Shown: positions 1-8,628 of the stretch, one piece after another
Layout: each line of letters starts with the position of its first letter
Numbering within the stretch: position 1 is the first letter of the stretch
Source of the DNA: an uncultured Flavobacteriaceae bacterium
GTDB taxonomy: Bacteria > Bacteroidota > Bacteroidia > Flavobacteriales > Flavobacteriaceae
Length of the DNA stretch: 64,000 nt
Assembly (NCBI GenBank): GCA_943787295.1
Contig: CALSLW010000002.1
Location: forward strand, 462,189-526,188
Direction of reading: 5' to 3'
The notes under the pieces: model-generated
What the model was told of the DNA's origin: nothing
The model's input: only the letters and a program-made list of their open reading frames with translations
Database searches by the model: none
Position numbers and translations under genes: made by a program

Positions 1-1440
1 TAAAGTTCCCACATCTCTAATTCCATCTGTAATATAGGAGCCTGCACTAATTTTTTCTGGGTCTAATTTATTGGCTTCATTTGCAGGAACGCCATTGGGT
101 AAAGGAGAATTAAAAAAGCTTGTGTTTAGCTGCCCTAGCCTTGTCCTATTAGGGTTTGACTCTCCTAAATCCTGTAAAGCAACAATGTTTCGAATGTTGT
201 TGACTTGGGATTGGCGGTTGGTAATCCACACCTCGACCCTAGTAATTTGGATAGGTGAATTGATGTAAGGGTAAGTTTGTAAAAAACGGTCATAATTATC
301 CCTAAAATAATGCGCTAAAAAGAAGTGACGATCTGCTTCATAATCCAGTGCAAAAACAGAAAACTCTTGTAAAGCGCCTCCCCCTTGTGCGATAACAGAT
401 TGGCTTTGCGAGCGTTGTTCAGCAAATACCCCAGTGATATTAGTCCGCCCAAATTTTAACTGCGCTCTTACCCCCATCAAACTTTGCGCCCCAGAAATCA
501 AGGTACTGTTCAAGGGCATATTGATGTTTCCAATATCGATGTTTTGTAATATGGCATCTTCAGAGGCGGGTTTGTTTAAGAAATCGTTGATCTTATTCTT
601 ATAATTCCCCACCGTACCTTGCAGATTATTCGCTTTATCTTGAAGCGACTGTAGCTTTCCTTTTACATCATCAACCTTCCCTTTTACTTGATCGTATCGA
701 TCTTTTAGTTTTGCTCCTTTTTGTGCTAAATCATCAACTGTATTTGTCAAAGACTCGGGTAAAAAACTTTCAAGATCATTGATTTTTGGAGGATTAAATT
801 GAAGTTTTACCAGGTTTTGAAAATCAAAGGTAGATTCAGTGTCATAGTTGGCGGTAATTTGAAGGCGTTCGCCAATGGAACCCAGAAGACTAAGGCTAAT
901 ACGCTGATCAAAATCAAATCCAAAGTTTCTTCTATTGCGCGGAGAAAAAGAGGGGTTATCCGTCTTTTGATAGCGCACGCCTAAATCAATTCCTATCGAA
1001 CCTTGGGGTTGAACATCAATTTCATTACTTCCAAAGATGGAAGAAAAAAACTTCGAATTGACATATAACTCTGGGAGCAAGTCTTTTTGAGCTTCATTAT
1101 TCTGCCCTTTATTTTTGCCAATAATGGTGATTTTTTGCTGGAAATAGGCATTCATTTGGGCTTTAAGCACCCGCTTTTCAAATTCTTCGGGTGTCAAAAT
1201 TAAAGGAGTCCCTATGGGAAAATCTGCAATAGAGGCTGTAAAGAAGTAGAGGTCCTGCTCAGGATCATAACTGTAAAAAGAGGTGATGTCTTGTGTTTGA
1301 GGCAAAGCGATTCTACCCAACTCATTAGCTTCTATGGTGGGGTCTTGTCCATAACTTTTCACACTCCCTACTCCCAACAATAGCGTGAGTAAAAGAAAAA
1401 AGTGTAGGTGTTTTAAGTTCGCTTTTTTTTGGTCAATCAA
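1..1440 (-). CDS. sprA: SprA, type IX secretion outer-membrane translocon protein (5' part; gene runs off the left edge)
   Basis: The first 480 codons of a very large gene are present; the rest lies left of position 1. SprA forms the outer-membrane channel of the type IX secretion system and is needed for gliding motility. After a signal peptide (hydrophobic run near residues 14-26), the translation contains family landmarks such as LLPELYVNSKFFSSIFG, DNPSFSPRN, DFDQRISLSLLG, NYDTESTFDFQNL and ADRHFFLAHYFRDNYD. An in-frame TAA lies two codons upstream of a TTG at 1440-1438 and no ATG precedes the signal peptide, so TTG is the likely start. The gene begins 7 bases after the ruvA stop codon and shares an operon with malic enzyme and ruvA, an order familiar in Flavobacteria. 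The identification is by recall of the family sequence. Confidence 0.9.
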   Translation of the reverse strand, partial: MIDQKKANLKHLHFFLLLTLLLGVGSVKSYGQDPTIEANELGRIALPQTQDITSFYSYDPEQDLYFFTASIADFPIGTPLILTPEEFEKRVLKAQMNAYFQQKITIIGKNKGQNNEAQKDLLPELYVNSKFFSSIFGSNEIDVQPQGSIGIDLGVRYQKTDNPSFSPRNRRNFGFDFDQRISLSLLGSIGERLQITANYDTESTFDFQNLVKLQFNPPKINDLESFLPESLTNTVDDLAQKGAKLKDRYDQVKGKVDDVKGKLQSLQDKANNLQGTVGNYKNKINDFLNKPASEDAILQNIDIGNINMPLNSTLISGAQSLMGVRAQLKFGRTNITGVFAEQRSQSQSVIAQGGGALQEFSVFALDYEADRHFFLAHYFRDNYDRFLQTYPYINSPIQITRVEVWITNRQSQVNNIRNIVALQDLGESNPNRTRLGQLNTSFFNSPLPNGVPANEANKLDPEKISAGSYITDGIRDVGTL

Positions 1441-1447
1441 AGGTTAT

Positions 1448-2029
1448 TTACAATTTATTCAAAGCTTGTTTGATGAGTTCTTCAACAGAACTATCTGGGG
1501 CACTTTGAATGATGTTATCAATTACTTTCTCGGCTTGCCTTCTAGGGTAACCAAGAACCTCTAGTGCTGATAACGTTTCTTCTTTGATTGTATTGCTTTT
1601 AAGGATAGGAATTTCATCCATTCCAGCTACATTTTGAATTTTGTCTTTCAGTTCAATTAAAACCCTTTGAGCGGTTTTTAAACCAATCCCTTTCACGGCC
1701 TTAATCGCGGCTAAATCTTCGTGTACGATGGCTTGTTGAATTTCTGTGGGAGTCATAGATGATAACATTGTTCGAGCGATACTTGCTCCAATCCCCGAAA
1801 TAGAAATTAACAAACGAAAAATACTGCGTTCCATGGGTTGGTAAAAACCATAGAGCGTGTGAGCATCTTCTCTAATTTGCAAGTGGGTATACAAACGAAT
1901 ATTTTCATCTGAACCAATCATACCATAGGTATGCAAAGAGATATTAACTTCATAGCCCACGCCATGACAATCAATGACCACATAGGTGGGATTTTTCTCA
2001 ATTAATCGGCCTTGTAATTGTGTGATCAT
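1448..2029 (-). CDS. ruvA: Holliday junction branch migration protein RuvA
   Basis: RuvA is the Holliday-junction binding subunit of the RuvAB branch-migration motor. The 193-residue length is normal. The N-terminal OB fold is seen in MITQLQGRLIEKNPTYVVID and GVGYEVNIS; the helix-hairpin-helix DNA-binding region follows (LISISGIGASIARTMLS and AIKAVKGIGLKTAQRVLIEL); the C-terminal domain that contacts RuvB ends the protein. Its ATG overlaps the TGA of the upstream malic enzyme gene (ATGA), which indicates translational coupling, and sprA follows 7 bases after its stop. Its partner ruvB is in the same window but in a different operon. Confidence 0.97.
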   Translation of the reverse strand: MITQLQGRLIEKNPTYVVIDCHGVGYEVNISLHTYGMIGSDENIRLYTHLQIREDAHTLYGFYQPMERSIFRLLISISGIGASIARTMLSSMTPTEIQQAIVHEDLAAIKAVKGIGLKTAQRVLIELKDKIQNVAGMDEIPILKSNTIKEETLSALEVLGYPRRQAEKVIDNIIQSAPDSSVEELIKQALNKL

Positions 2030-4311
2030 AGCTGCTCTTTTAACTGCTTTTGCTGGGCATCAATTACTGCAACGGCAGCCATATTTACCATCTCGTCTAC
2101 ACTAGCGCCTAATTGTAAAACGTGCACCGCCTTTTCTAGACCCAATAAAATAGGCCCTACAGATTGCGCTCCATTGAGTTCTTTTAACAATTTATAAGTG
2201 ATATTAGCCGACTCAAGATTAGGAAAAATCAAGGTGTTTACATTATTTTTGACCAATTCTGAAAAAGGAAACTTTTCCGCTAACATCTCTTTATTTAAAG
2301 CAAAATCTGATTGTAATGGTCCATCGACTTCTAGGTCTGGATAATAACGGTGTAAGTAATCTACCGCATCACTTACCTTTTTTACTCCAGGGTGATTAGA
2401 CGCACCAAAATTGGCAAAGGTAATCATGGCAGTGACTGGTTTAAACCCAAACATTTCAACAACTTGAGCATTCATGTAAGCGATTTTAGCCAACTCTTTA
2501 GCCGTAGGGTCAATGTTGATCGAAGTATCTGATAAAAACAACGGACCTCTATCTGTCAACATCATATTTGTAGCGGCAATTCGAGTCACTCCTTTGGCTT
2601 TGCCTATAATACTCATAACAGGCTTTACCACAGAAGCATAGTTTCTTGAATATCCAGAGAGCATAGCATCTGCATCCCCCGTTTTAACCATCATGGAAGC
2701 GAAGTAATTTCGCTCTCGCATGACAGACTTTGCTTCATATTCTGTTACTCCTTTGCGCTTTTGATTTTCCCAATAGAGGTTCGCATAATGATTTTTAATC
2801 TCGCGCTCCTCCAAGCTTTTAGGGTCAAGAATTTGAACGGAATCTTGATCAAAATCAATGGACTCCATTAAATCGATAATGACTTCTTTTCGCCCTAAAA
2901 GAATGGGGTCTGCAATACCTTCTTCTTTAACAATCTGGGCAGCTTTGAGGACATCGAGTTGATCTGCCTCTGCAAAAACCAGTTTTTTGGGTTCTTGTTT
3001 TGCACGGTGGTGTAATACTCTTAATGTTTTTTGCTCGCTCCCAGTTCTAGCCGCTAATTCCTCACGGTATCGATCCCAATCTTCAATGGGTTCTTTTGCA
3101 ACGCCAGACGCTATTGCTGCTTTTGCGACAGCCAGAGGTACCTCAACGATTAATCGGGGGTCAAAGGGTTTTGGGATGATATAATCACGTCCAAAGGTCA
3201 ATCGAGTTTCGTTATAGGCAAGATTCACTTGCTCTGGCACGGGTTTTTTTGTTAATTCTGCTAAGGCTTCTACTGCTGCCATCTTCATCGCTTCGTTAAT
3301 GGCAGTGGCGCGAACATCGAGTGCCCCTCTAAAGATAAAAGGAAAGCCTAAAACATTATTCACCTGATTGGGGTGGTCTGAACGACCTGTAGCCATTAAA
3401 ATATCATCTCTGGTTGAACAAGCTAGATCATAGGCGATTTCTGGATCTGGATTAGCCATGGCAAAAACAATAGGGTTTTTCGCCATAGAAATCAACATTT
3501 CTGGGGTGACAATATTGGCCATCGATAAGCCAATGAAGACGTCAGCATTAATCATCGCGTCTTCAAGGCTATGCAAGTCGAGATCAGTTGCAAACTCTGC
3601 CTTTTCTGGCGTTAGCGTTTCGCGATCTTTTCGAATCACGCCTTTACTGTCTGTCATGACAATATTTTTGGCTTTAGCTCCAAATGCTTTATACAAACGT
3701 GTACAAGAAACTGCTGCTGCCCCCGCACCAGAAATCACAATACGCACCTCTTCTATCTTTTTATTCGATAACTCTAAAGCGTTTAATAAGGCCGCACAAG
3801 AGATAATAGCTGTCCCATGTTGGTCATCGTGCATCACTGGGATGTCCAGTTCTTCTTTTAATCTTCTTTCGATCTCAAAGGCCTCTGGCGCTTTGATGTC
3901 TTCTAGATTAATTCCTCCAAAAGTGGGGGCAATCGCCTTTACTGCAGCGATAAATTCTTCAGTATTTTTGGTGTCAACCTCAATATCAAAAACATCAATC
4001 CCTGCAAATATTTTAAAAAGAAGTCCTTTTCCCTCCATTACAGGCTTAGACGCCTCTGGACCGATATCTCCTAAACCTAAAACTGCCGTTCCATTAGAAA
4101 TTACGGCAACTAGATTCCCCTTATTAGTGTATTTATAAACGTTGTCAACCTCTTTGTCTATTTCTAAACAAGGAATCGCAACTCCAGGGGAATAGGCTAA
4201 GGCTAAATCTCGCTGAGTGTTATATTTTTTTGTTGGAACTACTTCTATTTTTCCTGGTCGAGGTTTAGCATGATAAACTAAGGCCTCCCTACGGTTGTTT
4301 TCTTTACTCAT
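2026..4311 (-). CDS. maeB: NADP-dependent malic enzyme with C-terminal phosphotransacetylase-like domain
   Basis: This enzyme decarboxylates malate to pyruvate, generating reducing power. The 761-residue protein is the long MaeB type. The malic domain has AYSPGVAIPCLEI and the HDDQHGTA motif; the nucleotide-binding domain has VISGAGAAAVSC and the FAMANPDPEI segment; from about residue 430 a phosphate acetyl/butyryltransferase-like domain follows (FAEADQLDVLKAAQIV, ITFANFGASNHPG). In this family the second domain is usually regulatory rather than catalytic. I chose the start at MSKENNRREALVYHAKP (4311); the open frame extends 16 codons further, but those residues are not family-like. First gene of an operon with ruvA and sprA. 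Confidence 0.93.
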   Translation of the reverse strand: MSKENNRREALVYHAKPRPGKIEVVPTKKYNTQRDLALAYSPGVAIPCLEIDKEVDNVYKYTNKGNLVAVISNGTAVLGLGDIGPEASKPVMEGKGLLFKIFAGIDVFDIEVDTKNTEEFIAAVKAIAPTFGGINLEDIKAPEAFEIERRLKEELDIPVMHDDQHGTAIISCAALLNALELSNKKIEEVRIVISGAGAAAVSCTRLYKAFGAKAKNIVMTDSKGVIRKDRETLTPEKAEFATDLDLHSLEDAMINADVFIGLSMANIVTPEMLISMAKNPIVFAMANPDPEIAYDLACSTRDDILMATGRSDHPNQVNNVLGFPFIFRGALDVRATAINEAMKMAAVEALAELTKKPVPEQVNLAYNETRLTFGRDYIIPKPFDPRLIVEVPLAVAKAAIASGVAKEPIEDWDRYREELAARTGSEQKTLRVLHHRAKQEPKKLVFAEADQLDVLKAAQIVKEEGIADPILLGRKEVIIDLMESIDFDQDSVQILDPKSLEEREIKNHYANLYWENQKRKGVTEYEAKSVMRERNYFASMMVKTGDADAMLSGYSRNYASVVKPVMSIIGKAKGVTRIAATNMMLTDRGPLFLSDTSINIDPTAKELAKIAYMNAQVVEMFGFKPVTAMITFANFGASNHPGVKKVSDAVDYLHRYYPDLEVDGPLQSDFALNKEMLAEKFPFSELVKNNVNTLIFPNLESANITYKLLKELNGAQSVGPILLGLEKAVHVLQLGASVDEMVNMAAVAVIDAQQKQLKEQL

Positions 4312-4366
4312 GGTAATGTGCTTATAACAAATGTAGGAAGTCCTTTTTAATAGACGCAATTAATCG

Positions 4367-4393
4367 AAAAAAAAACCACTCTTAAAGAGCGGC
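4367..4393 (-). terminator. Intrinsic terminator after the FG-GAP/SusD chimera
   Basis: On the minus strand a 7-bp stem with one G-T pair (CCGCTCT / AGAGTGG, loop TTA) is followed by nine T residues. It lies just downstream of the chimeric gene ending at 4418. The plus strand also reads into seven T residues, so it may work in both directions. Confidence 0.75.
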
Positions 4394-4417
4394 TTTTTTT
4401 AGTATAATAAAAGTGTA

Positions 4418-5338
4418 TTAATAGCCCGGGTTTTGGGTCATATTAGGGTTAATTAATGCATCTGCAGGAATAGCATATAACAAATACTTGGCGTCCGAGA
4501 CTGATGGTTTTAATTCTTTTGTATCCAAAAAGGTTCCAAAACGTATCATATCTTCTCTTCTCCAACCTTCAAGCCATAATTCTCGTGCTCTTTCTGCATA
4601 TAAATTATCTAAAGATGCTGAAATACTTCCAAGTCCAACGCGACTTCGAATCGCGTCTAAATCAGCTTGTGCATCTGCTCCAGAGCCGCCTCTAAATACA
4701 GCTTCGGCACGCATTAAAAGAGCATCTGCATATCGATACACTATATGATCATTAGCAGGGTTGTCAAAGTTTCTAGCGTCTGGAACATATTTTCTCGCTC
4801 TAAATCCTTGACGTTCTATTGTAGACTGACTCGTTATTACAAGTTCTGTAATTGGAGAAAAAGTCAGAGGATTCCCTAAACGATCTTCTAGAGCAGTTGT
4901 TCCACCTGGAGCATATTGTTGTCCTCTTAGAATACCAACTGCTACTCCTTCGTCTACTGACGTACTTAAGTTTTCAACTAAATCAGCACGTGTATAAGTT
5001 GCTCTAGTAGACCAGGGTTTTGTTCCAGCTACACCAGCAGTTTCAGTTATATCTTCAAATATAAAATCCCCTTTATTAAGATAAAGTTTATTTGGTCCTC
5101 GATTAATGGTAAAATAAATGTCAGAGAGTCCATCGTTATTAATATCTGCAATTCCAATGCCTCCGCCATTGTAGAAATTACGATAACGAAAAACATTTAA
5201 CTCTGTTGTTGACTGAATAGTGTTTTGATGAGTTATTCCAGTATCTTCTGGATTTTTCAAAACAAATAGTTCATATTTATTGTCTTTGCAAGCCAAAGAA
5301 AATATGAACAATAAAACACTTAAAATATGTTTTTTCAT
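4418..5338 (-). CDS. Chimeric lipoprotein: FG-GAP/VCBS N-terminus fused in frame to a SusD/RagB C-terminus
   Basis: The 306-residue protein joins two unrelated families. Residues 1-17 are a lipoprotein signal with a lipobox ending FSLAC. Residues about 23-110 match the start of large FG-GAP/VCBS (CRTAC1-like) surface proteins: FYNGGGIGIADINNDGLSD, GPNKLYLNKGDF, FEDITETAGVAGTKPWST. From about residue 112 to the end it is the C-terminal part of a SusD/RagB glycan-binding lipoprotein: RKYVPDARNFDNPANDHIVY, RYADALLMRAEA, ARELWLEGWRREDMIRFG, and the typical YAIPADALINPNMTQNPGY end. The SusD N-terminal half and its TPR region are missing, as is the rest of the FG-GAP protein. No SusC lies beside it. 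The likeliest origin is a deletion within a former polysaccharide utilisation locus; whether the product folds is unknown. Confidence 0.85.
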   Translation of the reverse strand: MKKHILSVLLFIFSLACKDNKYELFVLKNPEDTGITHQNTIQSTTELNVFRYRNFYNGGGIGIADINNDGLSDIYFTINRGPNKLYLNKGDFIFEDITETAGVAGTKPWSTRATYTRADLVENLSTSVDEGVAVGILRGQQYAPGGTTALEDRLGNPLTFSPITELVITSQSTIERQGFRARKYVPDARNFDNPANDHIVYRYADALLMRAEAVFRGGSGADAQADLDAIRSRVGLGSISASLDNLYAERARELWLEGWRREDMIRFGTFLDTKELKPSVSDAKYLLYAIPADALINPNMTQNPGY

Positions 5339-5494
5339 GCTTAAAGATTAGGGGACTTTAAAGAGAAATATACAAAATAAATAAAATAATCTACCTTTTG
5401 ACAAGGTTAACACTTCATCCTAGTTTGTTTAAATTAATTCTATTACTGGGCATTATTCATAATCTACCTAAGGTTGTTGTTTTAAAACAAGTAA

Positions 5495-5510
5495 CTGTAA
5501 AATTTAACAG
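5495..5510. promoter_or_regulatory. Near-perfect 16-bp palindrome upstream of the LacI-type gene
   Basis: CTGTAAAATTTAACAG pairs 7 of 8 positions per arm. It lies 10 bases upstream of the LacI-type operator and may be a second protein-binding site, but AT-rich DNA gives such palindromes by chance. Confidence 0.3.
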
Positions 5511-5520
5511 CACTTATCGT

Positions 5521-5534
5521 CGAAATCGTTTTCG
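5521..5534. promoter_or_regulatory. Probable LacI-family operator
   Basis: CGAAATCGTTTTCG has perfect 5-bp arms (CGAAA / TTTCG) and contains the GAAAnCGnTTTC pattern with central CG typical of LacI-family operators. It overlaps the expected -33 region of the regulator's own promoter (-7-like TATTTTTA at 5553-5560), suggesting autoregulation, and could also act on the divergent chimera gene. Confidence 0.65.
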
Positions 5535-5574
5535 TTAATCAATCTTCTTCCCTATTTTTACAAAAAATAATCTG

Positions 5575-6591
5575 ATGAAGAATTTGACCCTAAAAGATAT
5601 CGCTACTGCACTTGACCTATCGATAACTACTGTCTCTAAAGCTTTAAAAGATTACCCAGATGTAAGTACTAACACAAAGAAAAAGGTGAAAGCTTATGCA
5701 AAGGAGGTGAATTTTACCCCAAATGCCTATGCTGCTTATTTAAGAACGCAAGAGTCTAAAATGATTGGGGTAATCATTCCACAGCTTAACCATTACTTTT
5801 TTAGCAACGTACTTAAAGGTATTATGAACGCCGCAGAGGAAGAAGGCTATATGGTCATTATTCTTAGTTCTGAAGAATCTTATGAATTAGAAAAAAAGCA
5901 GGTCGATCGATTAATGAAACAGAATGTTGATGGCATCCTTATGTCTATTGCAGATTCTACGCATGATACAGAACATATTGACAATATCTCCAAACAAAAT
6001 ATCCCCCTTGTCTTATTTGACAAATACTCTAAGCTTAGTGAATGTTCAAGTGTGATCATTAATGATCAAAATGCTGCTTTTACTGCGGTAGAACATTTGA
6101 TCAAAAGTGGGAGAAAAAACATTGCCCACTTGAGAGGTCCTTTATTCCCTCAAAATTCCATTGATCGCTTCTTGGGTTATCGCAAGGCCTTAGAAAAACA
6201 CCAGCTTCCTTATAAAAAAGAGTGGGTATTTACTTGTCATGACATCACAAGTGACGAAGGCTATACTTATGCTAAAGACATCCTTGATAAACACCCTGAA
6301 ATTGACGCCATTTTTGCTGTGGCAGATATGCCCGCCATAGGCGCTATCAAGTATTTTAACGAACAAAACATCTCCATCCCAGAACAAATTGCGGTGATGG
6401 GCTTTAGTAATTGGAAAATATCTGGTTTAGTTACTCCTGCTTTAAGTACCGTAAATCAACCTGGGGAAACCATGGGAAGAAAAGCGTTTGAATTATTTTA
6501 TGAAGAGTTACAACTCCGTAAAAAAGGAGAAAAGTTCGCTCCCAAAATTATCGAAGTAGAGACTAGTTTAGTCGTTAGAGATTCAACTTGA
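5575..6591 (+). CDS. LacI-family transcriptional regulator
   Basis: A 338-residue DNA-binding sugar-responsive regulator. Residues 3-25 form the LacI helix-turn-helix and hinge start ([21 protein letters not shown], then [11 protein letters not shown]). The rest is the periplasmic-binding-like sensor ([63 protein letters not shown]). In Flavobacteria such genes often control a SusC/SusD polysaccharide locus; here the only SusD trace is the adjacent divergent chimera, so the regulator may be an orphan. Its 3' end overlaps the convergent queG gene by 9 bases. The effector sugar cannot be read from the sequence. Confidence 0.93.
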   Translation: MKNLTLKDIATALDLSITTVSKALKDYPDVSTNTKKKVKAYAKEVNFTPNAYAAYLRTQESKMIGVIIPQLNHYFFSNVLKGIMNAAEEEGYMVIILSSEESYELEKKQVDRLMKQNVDGILMSIADSTHDTEHIDNISKQNIPLVLFDKYSKLSECSSVIINDQNAAFTAVEHLIKSGRKNIAHLRGPLFPQNSIDRFLGYRKALEKHQLPYKKEWVFTCHDITSDEGYTYAKDILDKHPEIDAIFAVADMPAIGAIKYFNEQNISIPEQIAVMGFSNWKISGLVTPALSTVNQPGETMGRKAFELFYEELQLRKKGEKFAPKIIEVETSLVVRDST

Positions 6592-7524
6592 TTTGCTGGA
6601 GTCTAAAAAACGAATGTTTCGCTTTAGACCAGTGTATTTAGCCCTTTTTACAGCACTCTTTTGAAAGACGCGTTGAAAGGTTTCTTCGGTTAGTTCTTGC
6701 CAGTCTTTTGCCGTTAATTCCAGTAGCTCCCCTTTTGGCTGAAAAGCAGCCTCTTGATGTGGTGTAGCAAATCGATTCCACGGGCAAACTGTTTGACAAA
6801 CATCACAACCAAACATCCACCCATCCATTTTATCTTTAAATGAACTTGGGATAGCCTCTTTTAATTCAATGGTTGCATAAGAGATACATTTACTTCCATC
6901 GATTTGATAAGGTGCAATAAGTGCTTCTGTAGGGCAGGCATCGATACAGGCAGTACAACTTCCGCAATGATCTGCCACAGGAAGATCATAGGCGAGCTCT
7001 AAGTCGATAATCATTTCTGCAATAAAGAAAAATGAGCCTACTTGCTTTGAGATAAGGTTGGTGTTTTTTCCTATCCATCCCAGACCCGCTTTGGCTGCCC
7101 AGGCCTTATCCATCACAGGGGCAGAATCGACAAAGACACGACCTTCTATTTCGCCGATGGATTCTTTTAAACGACTTAGCAATATTTTTAATTTACCCTT
7201 AATGACATGATGATAATCTTGCCCAAAGGCATAAGAGGCAATTTTTGGCGCATTGGGGTCCTCTTGCTTTTCTTCTGCATGATAATTGAGTAATAGAGAA
7301 ACAACACTTTTTGCTCCGGGAACTAAGAGCGTTGGGTCTAATCGCTTATCAAAGTGATTTTCCATATAGTGCATTTTTCCGTGACGCCCTTCTTGTAACC
7401 ATTGTTCCAGTTTAGGAGCTTCGTCTGCTAGAAAGCCTGCTTTGGCTATGCCACAAGATAAAAAGCCTAGGGATTTAGCCTCTTTTTTAATCAATTGAGA
7501 ATATTGTGCCCGCTGGTCTTTCAT
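6583..7524 (-). CDS. queG: Epoxyqueuosine reductase QueG
   Basis: QueG carries out the last step of queuosine tRNA modification, reducing epoxyqueuosine with cobalamin and two [4Fe-4S] clusters. The 313-residue protein has the N-terminal [17 protein letters not shown] segment, the [19 protein letters not shown] region, [20 protein letters not shown], and two cluster motifs: [16 protein letters not shown] from about residue 186 and [13 protein letters not shown] from about 237. It lies 12 bases after ruvB on the same strand and the two are probably co-transcribed. Its end overlaps the convergent LacI-type gene by 9 bases. Confidence 0.95.
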   Translation of the reverse strand: MKDQRAQYSQLIKKEAKSLGFLSCGIAKAGFLADEAPKLEQWLQEGRHGKMHYMENHFDKRLDPTLLVPGAKSVVSLLLNYHAEEKQEDPNAPKIASYAFGQDYHHVIKGKLKILLSRLKESIGEIEGRVFVDSAPVMDKAWAAKAGLGWIGKNTNLISKQVGSFFFIAEMIIDLELAYDLPVADHCGSCTACIDACPTEALIAPYQIDGSKCISYATIELKEAIPSSFKDKMDGWMFGCDVCQTVCPWNRFATPHQEAAFQPKGELLELTAKDWQELTEETFQRVFQKSAVKRAKYTGLKRNIRFLDSSKSS

Positions 7525-7536
7525 TGAATCAAGGTG

Positions 7537-8556
7537 TTAAAATAATCCTCCTTGATTTCCTTTTATACGTCCCAAGTGCTTATAGGCAAGTTCTGTGACT
7601 TCTCTTCCACGCGGAGTGCGCACTATAAACCCTTGTTGGATCAAAAATGGCTCATAGACCTCTTCAATGGTTTCCCCATTTTCTGAAACAGCGGTGGCTA
7701 AAGTGGTAATCCCTACTGGACCTCCTTTAAACTTATCGATTAACGTGGTCAATATTTTATTGTCCATTTCATCTAAACCGTGGGCGTCTACCTGGAGCGC
7801 ATTTAGACCGTATTTAGTAATGGCTAGATCGATCTTACCATTCCCTTTTATCTGGGCAAAATCTCTTATGCGGCGCAAAAGGCCATTCGCAATTCTGGGC
7901 GTTCCACGACTTCTACCAGCGATCTCTATGGCTGCGTCTTGATCAATGGGGACATTAAGAATGGCTGAACTACGTTCAATAATGGTCGAAAGCAATTCTG
8001 TAGAATAATATTGTAGACGACTGCTGATGCCAAATCGTGCCCGCATAGGTGCGGTTAATAGACCTGAACGGGTAGTCGCACCCACTAAAGTAAATGGATT
8101 TAAGGTGATTTGAACGGTTCTTGCATTTGGACCAGACTCGATCATGATATCGATCTTATAGTCTTCCATCGCAGAATATAGGTATTCTTCTACAATCGGG
8201 CTTAGGCGATGAATTTCATCTATAAAGAGAATGTCTCTGGGTTCTAGATTAGTCAACAATCCCGCTAAATCTCCTGGTTTATCAAGAACAGGGCCAGAGG
8301 TCATTTTAAGTCCTACTTCAAGCTCGTTTGCTAAAATATGCGCAAGAGTGGTTTTCCCTAAACCAGGAGGACCGTGAAACAGTGTGTGATCGAGTGCTTC
8401 TCCTCTTTGGTTTGCTGCTGCAACAAATATTTTTAGGTTTTCTAAAATCGCATCTTGACCAGCAAAGTCGTCAAAACTCAACGGCCTTAAAGCGCGATCG
8501 ATATCTTGCTCTTCTGGCGACAAATGTTCATTGGTGGGATCGAGATGTTCGTTCAT
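7537..8556 (-). CDS. ruvB: Holliday junction branch migration DNA helicase RuvB
   Basis: RuvB is the hexameric AAA+ motor that drives branch migration with RuvA. The 339-residue protein begins with the usual [12 protein letters not shown] segment, has Walker [10 protein letters not shown] (about residues 61-69), Walker [10 protein letters not shown], the sensor segment [20 protein letters not shown], and the C-terminal winged-helix end ([20 protein letters not shown]). It is the first gene of a short minus-strand pair with queG and sits downstream of the coxA terminator. Confidence 0.97.
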   Translation of the reverse strand: MNEHLDPTNEHLSPEEQDIDRALRPLSFDDFAGQDAILENLKIFVAAANQRGEALDHTLFHGPPGLGKTTLAHILANELEVGLKMTSGPVLDKPGDLAGLLTNLEPRDILFIDEIHRLSPIVEEYLYSAMEDYKIDIMIESGPNARTVQITLNPFTLVGATTRSGLLTAPMRARFGISSRLQYYSTELLSTIIERSSAILNVPIDQDAAIEIAGRSRGTPRIANGLLRRIRDFAQIKGNGKIDLAITKYGLNALQVDAHGLDEMDNKILTTLIDKFKGGPVGITTLATAVSENGETIEEVYEPFLIQQGFIVRTPRGREVTELAYKHLGRIKGNQGGLF

Positions 8557-8579
8557 TATTACAAATATAGCAGAAGCTA

Positions 8580-8607
8580 CAAAAAAAAGAGGCCCAAAGG
8601 CCTCTTT
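8580..8607 (-). terminator. Intrinsic terminator of the act-cox operon
   Basis: A perfect 9-bp stem AAAGAGGCC / GGCCTCTTT with a 4-base loop is followed on the minus strand by a run of T residues. It lies 22 bases past the coxA stop, where the eight-gene respiratory operon should end. Confidence 0.85.
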
Positions 8608-8628
8608 CGTGTTTATTATAGAAAAGAA

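Noticed and set aside
3458..4138. A 226-codon plus-strand frame.
   Set aside because: It is antisense to the malic enzyme gene, serine-rich and without domain features; a shadow of a well-conserved gene.
5339..5494. Search for a SusC remnant or promoter in the chimera-regulator gap.
   Set aside because: No SusC-like coding trace and no clear -7/-33 pair for the chimera were seen; the minus strand TATATTTC near 5370 is only a partial match.
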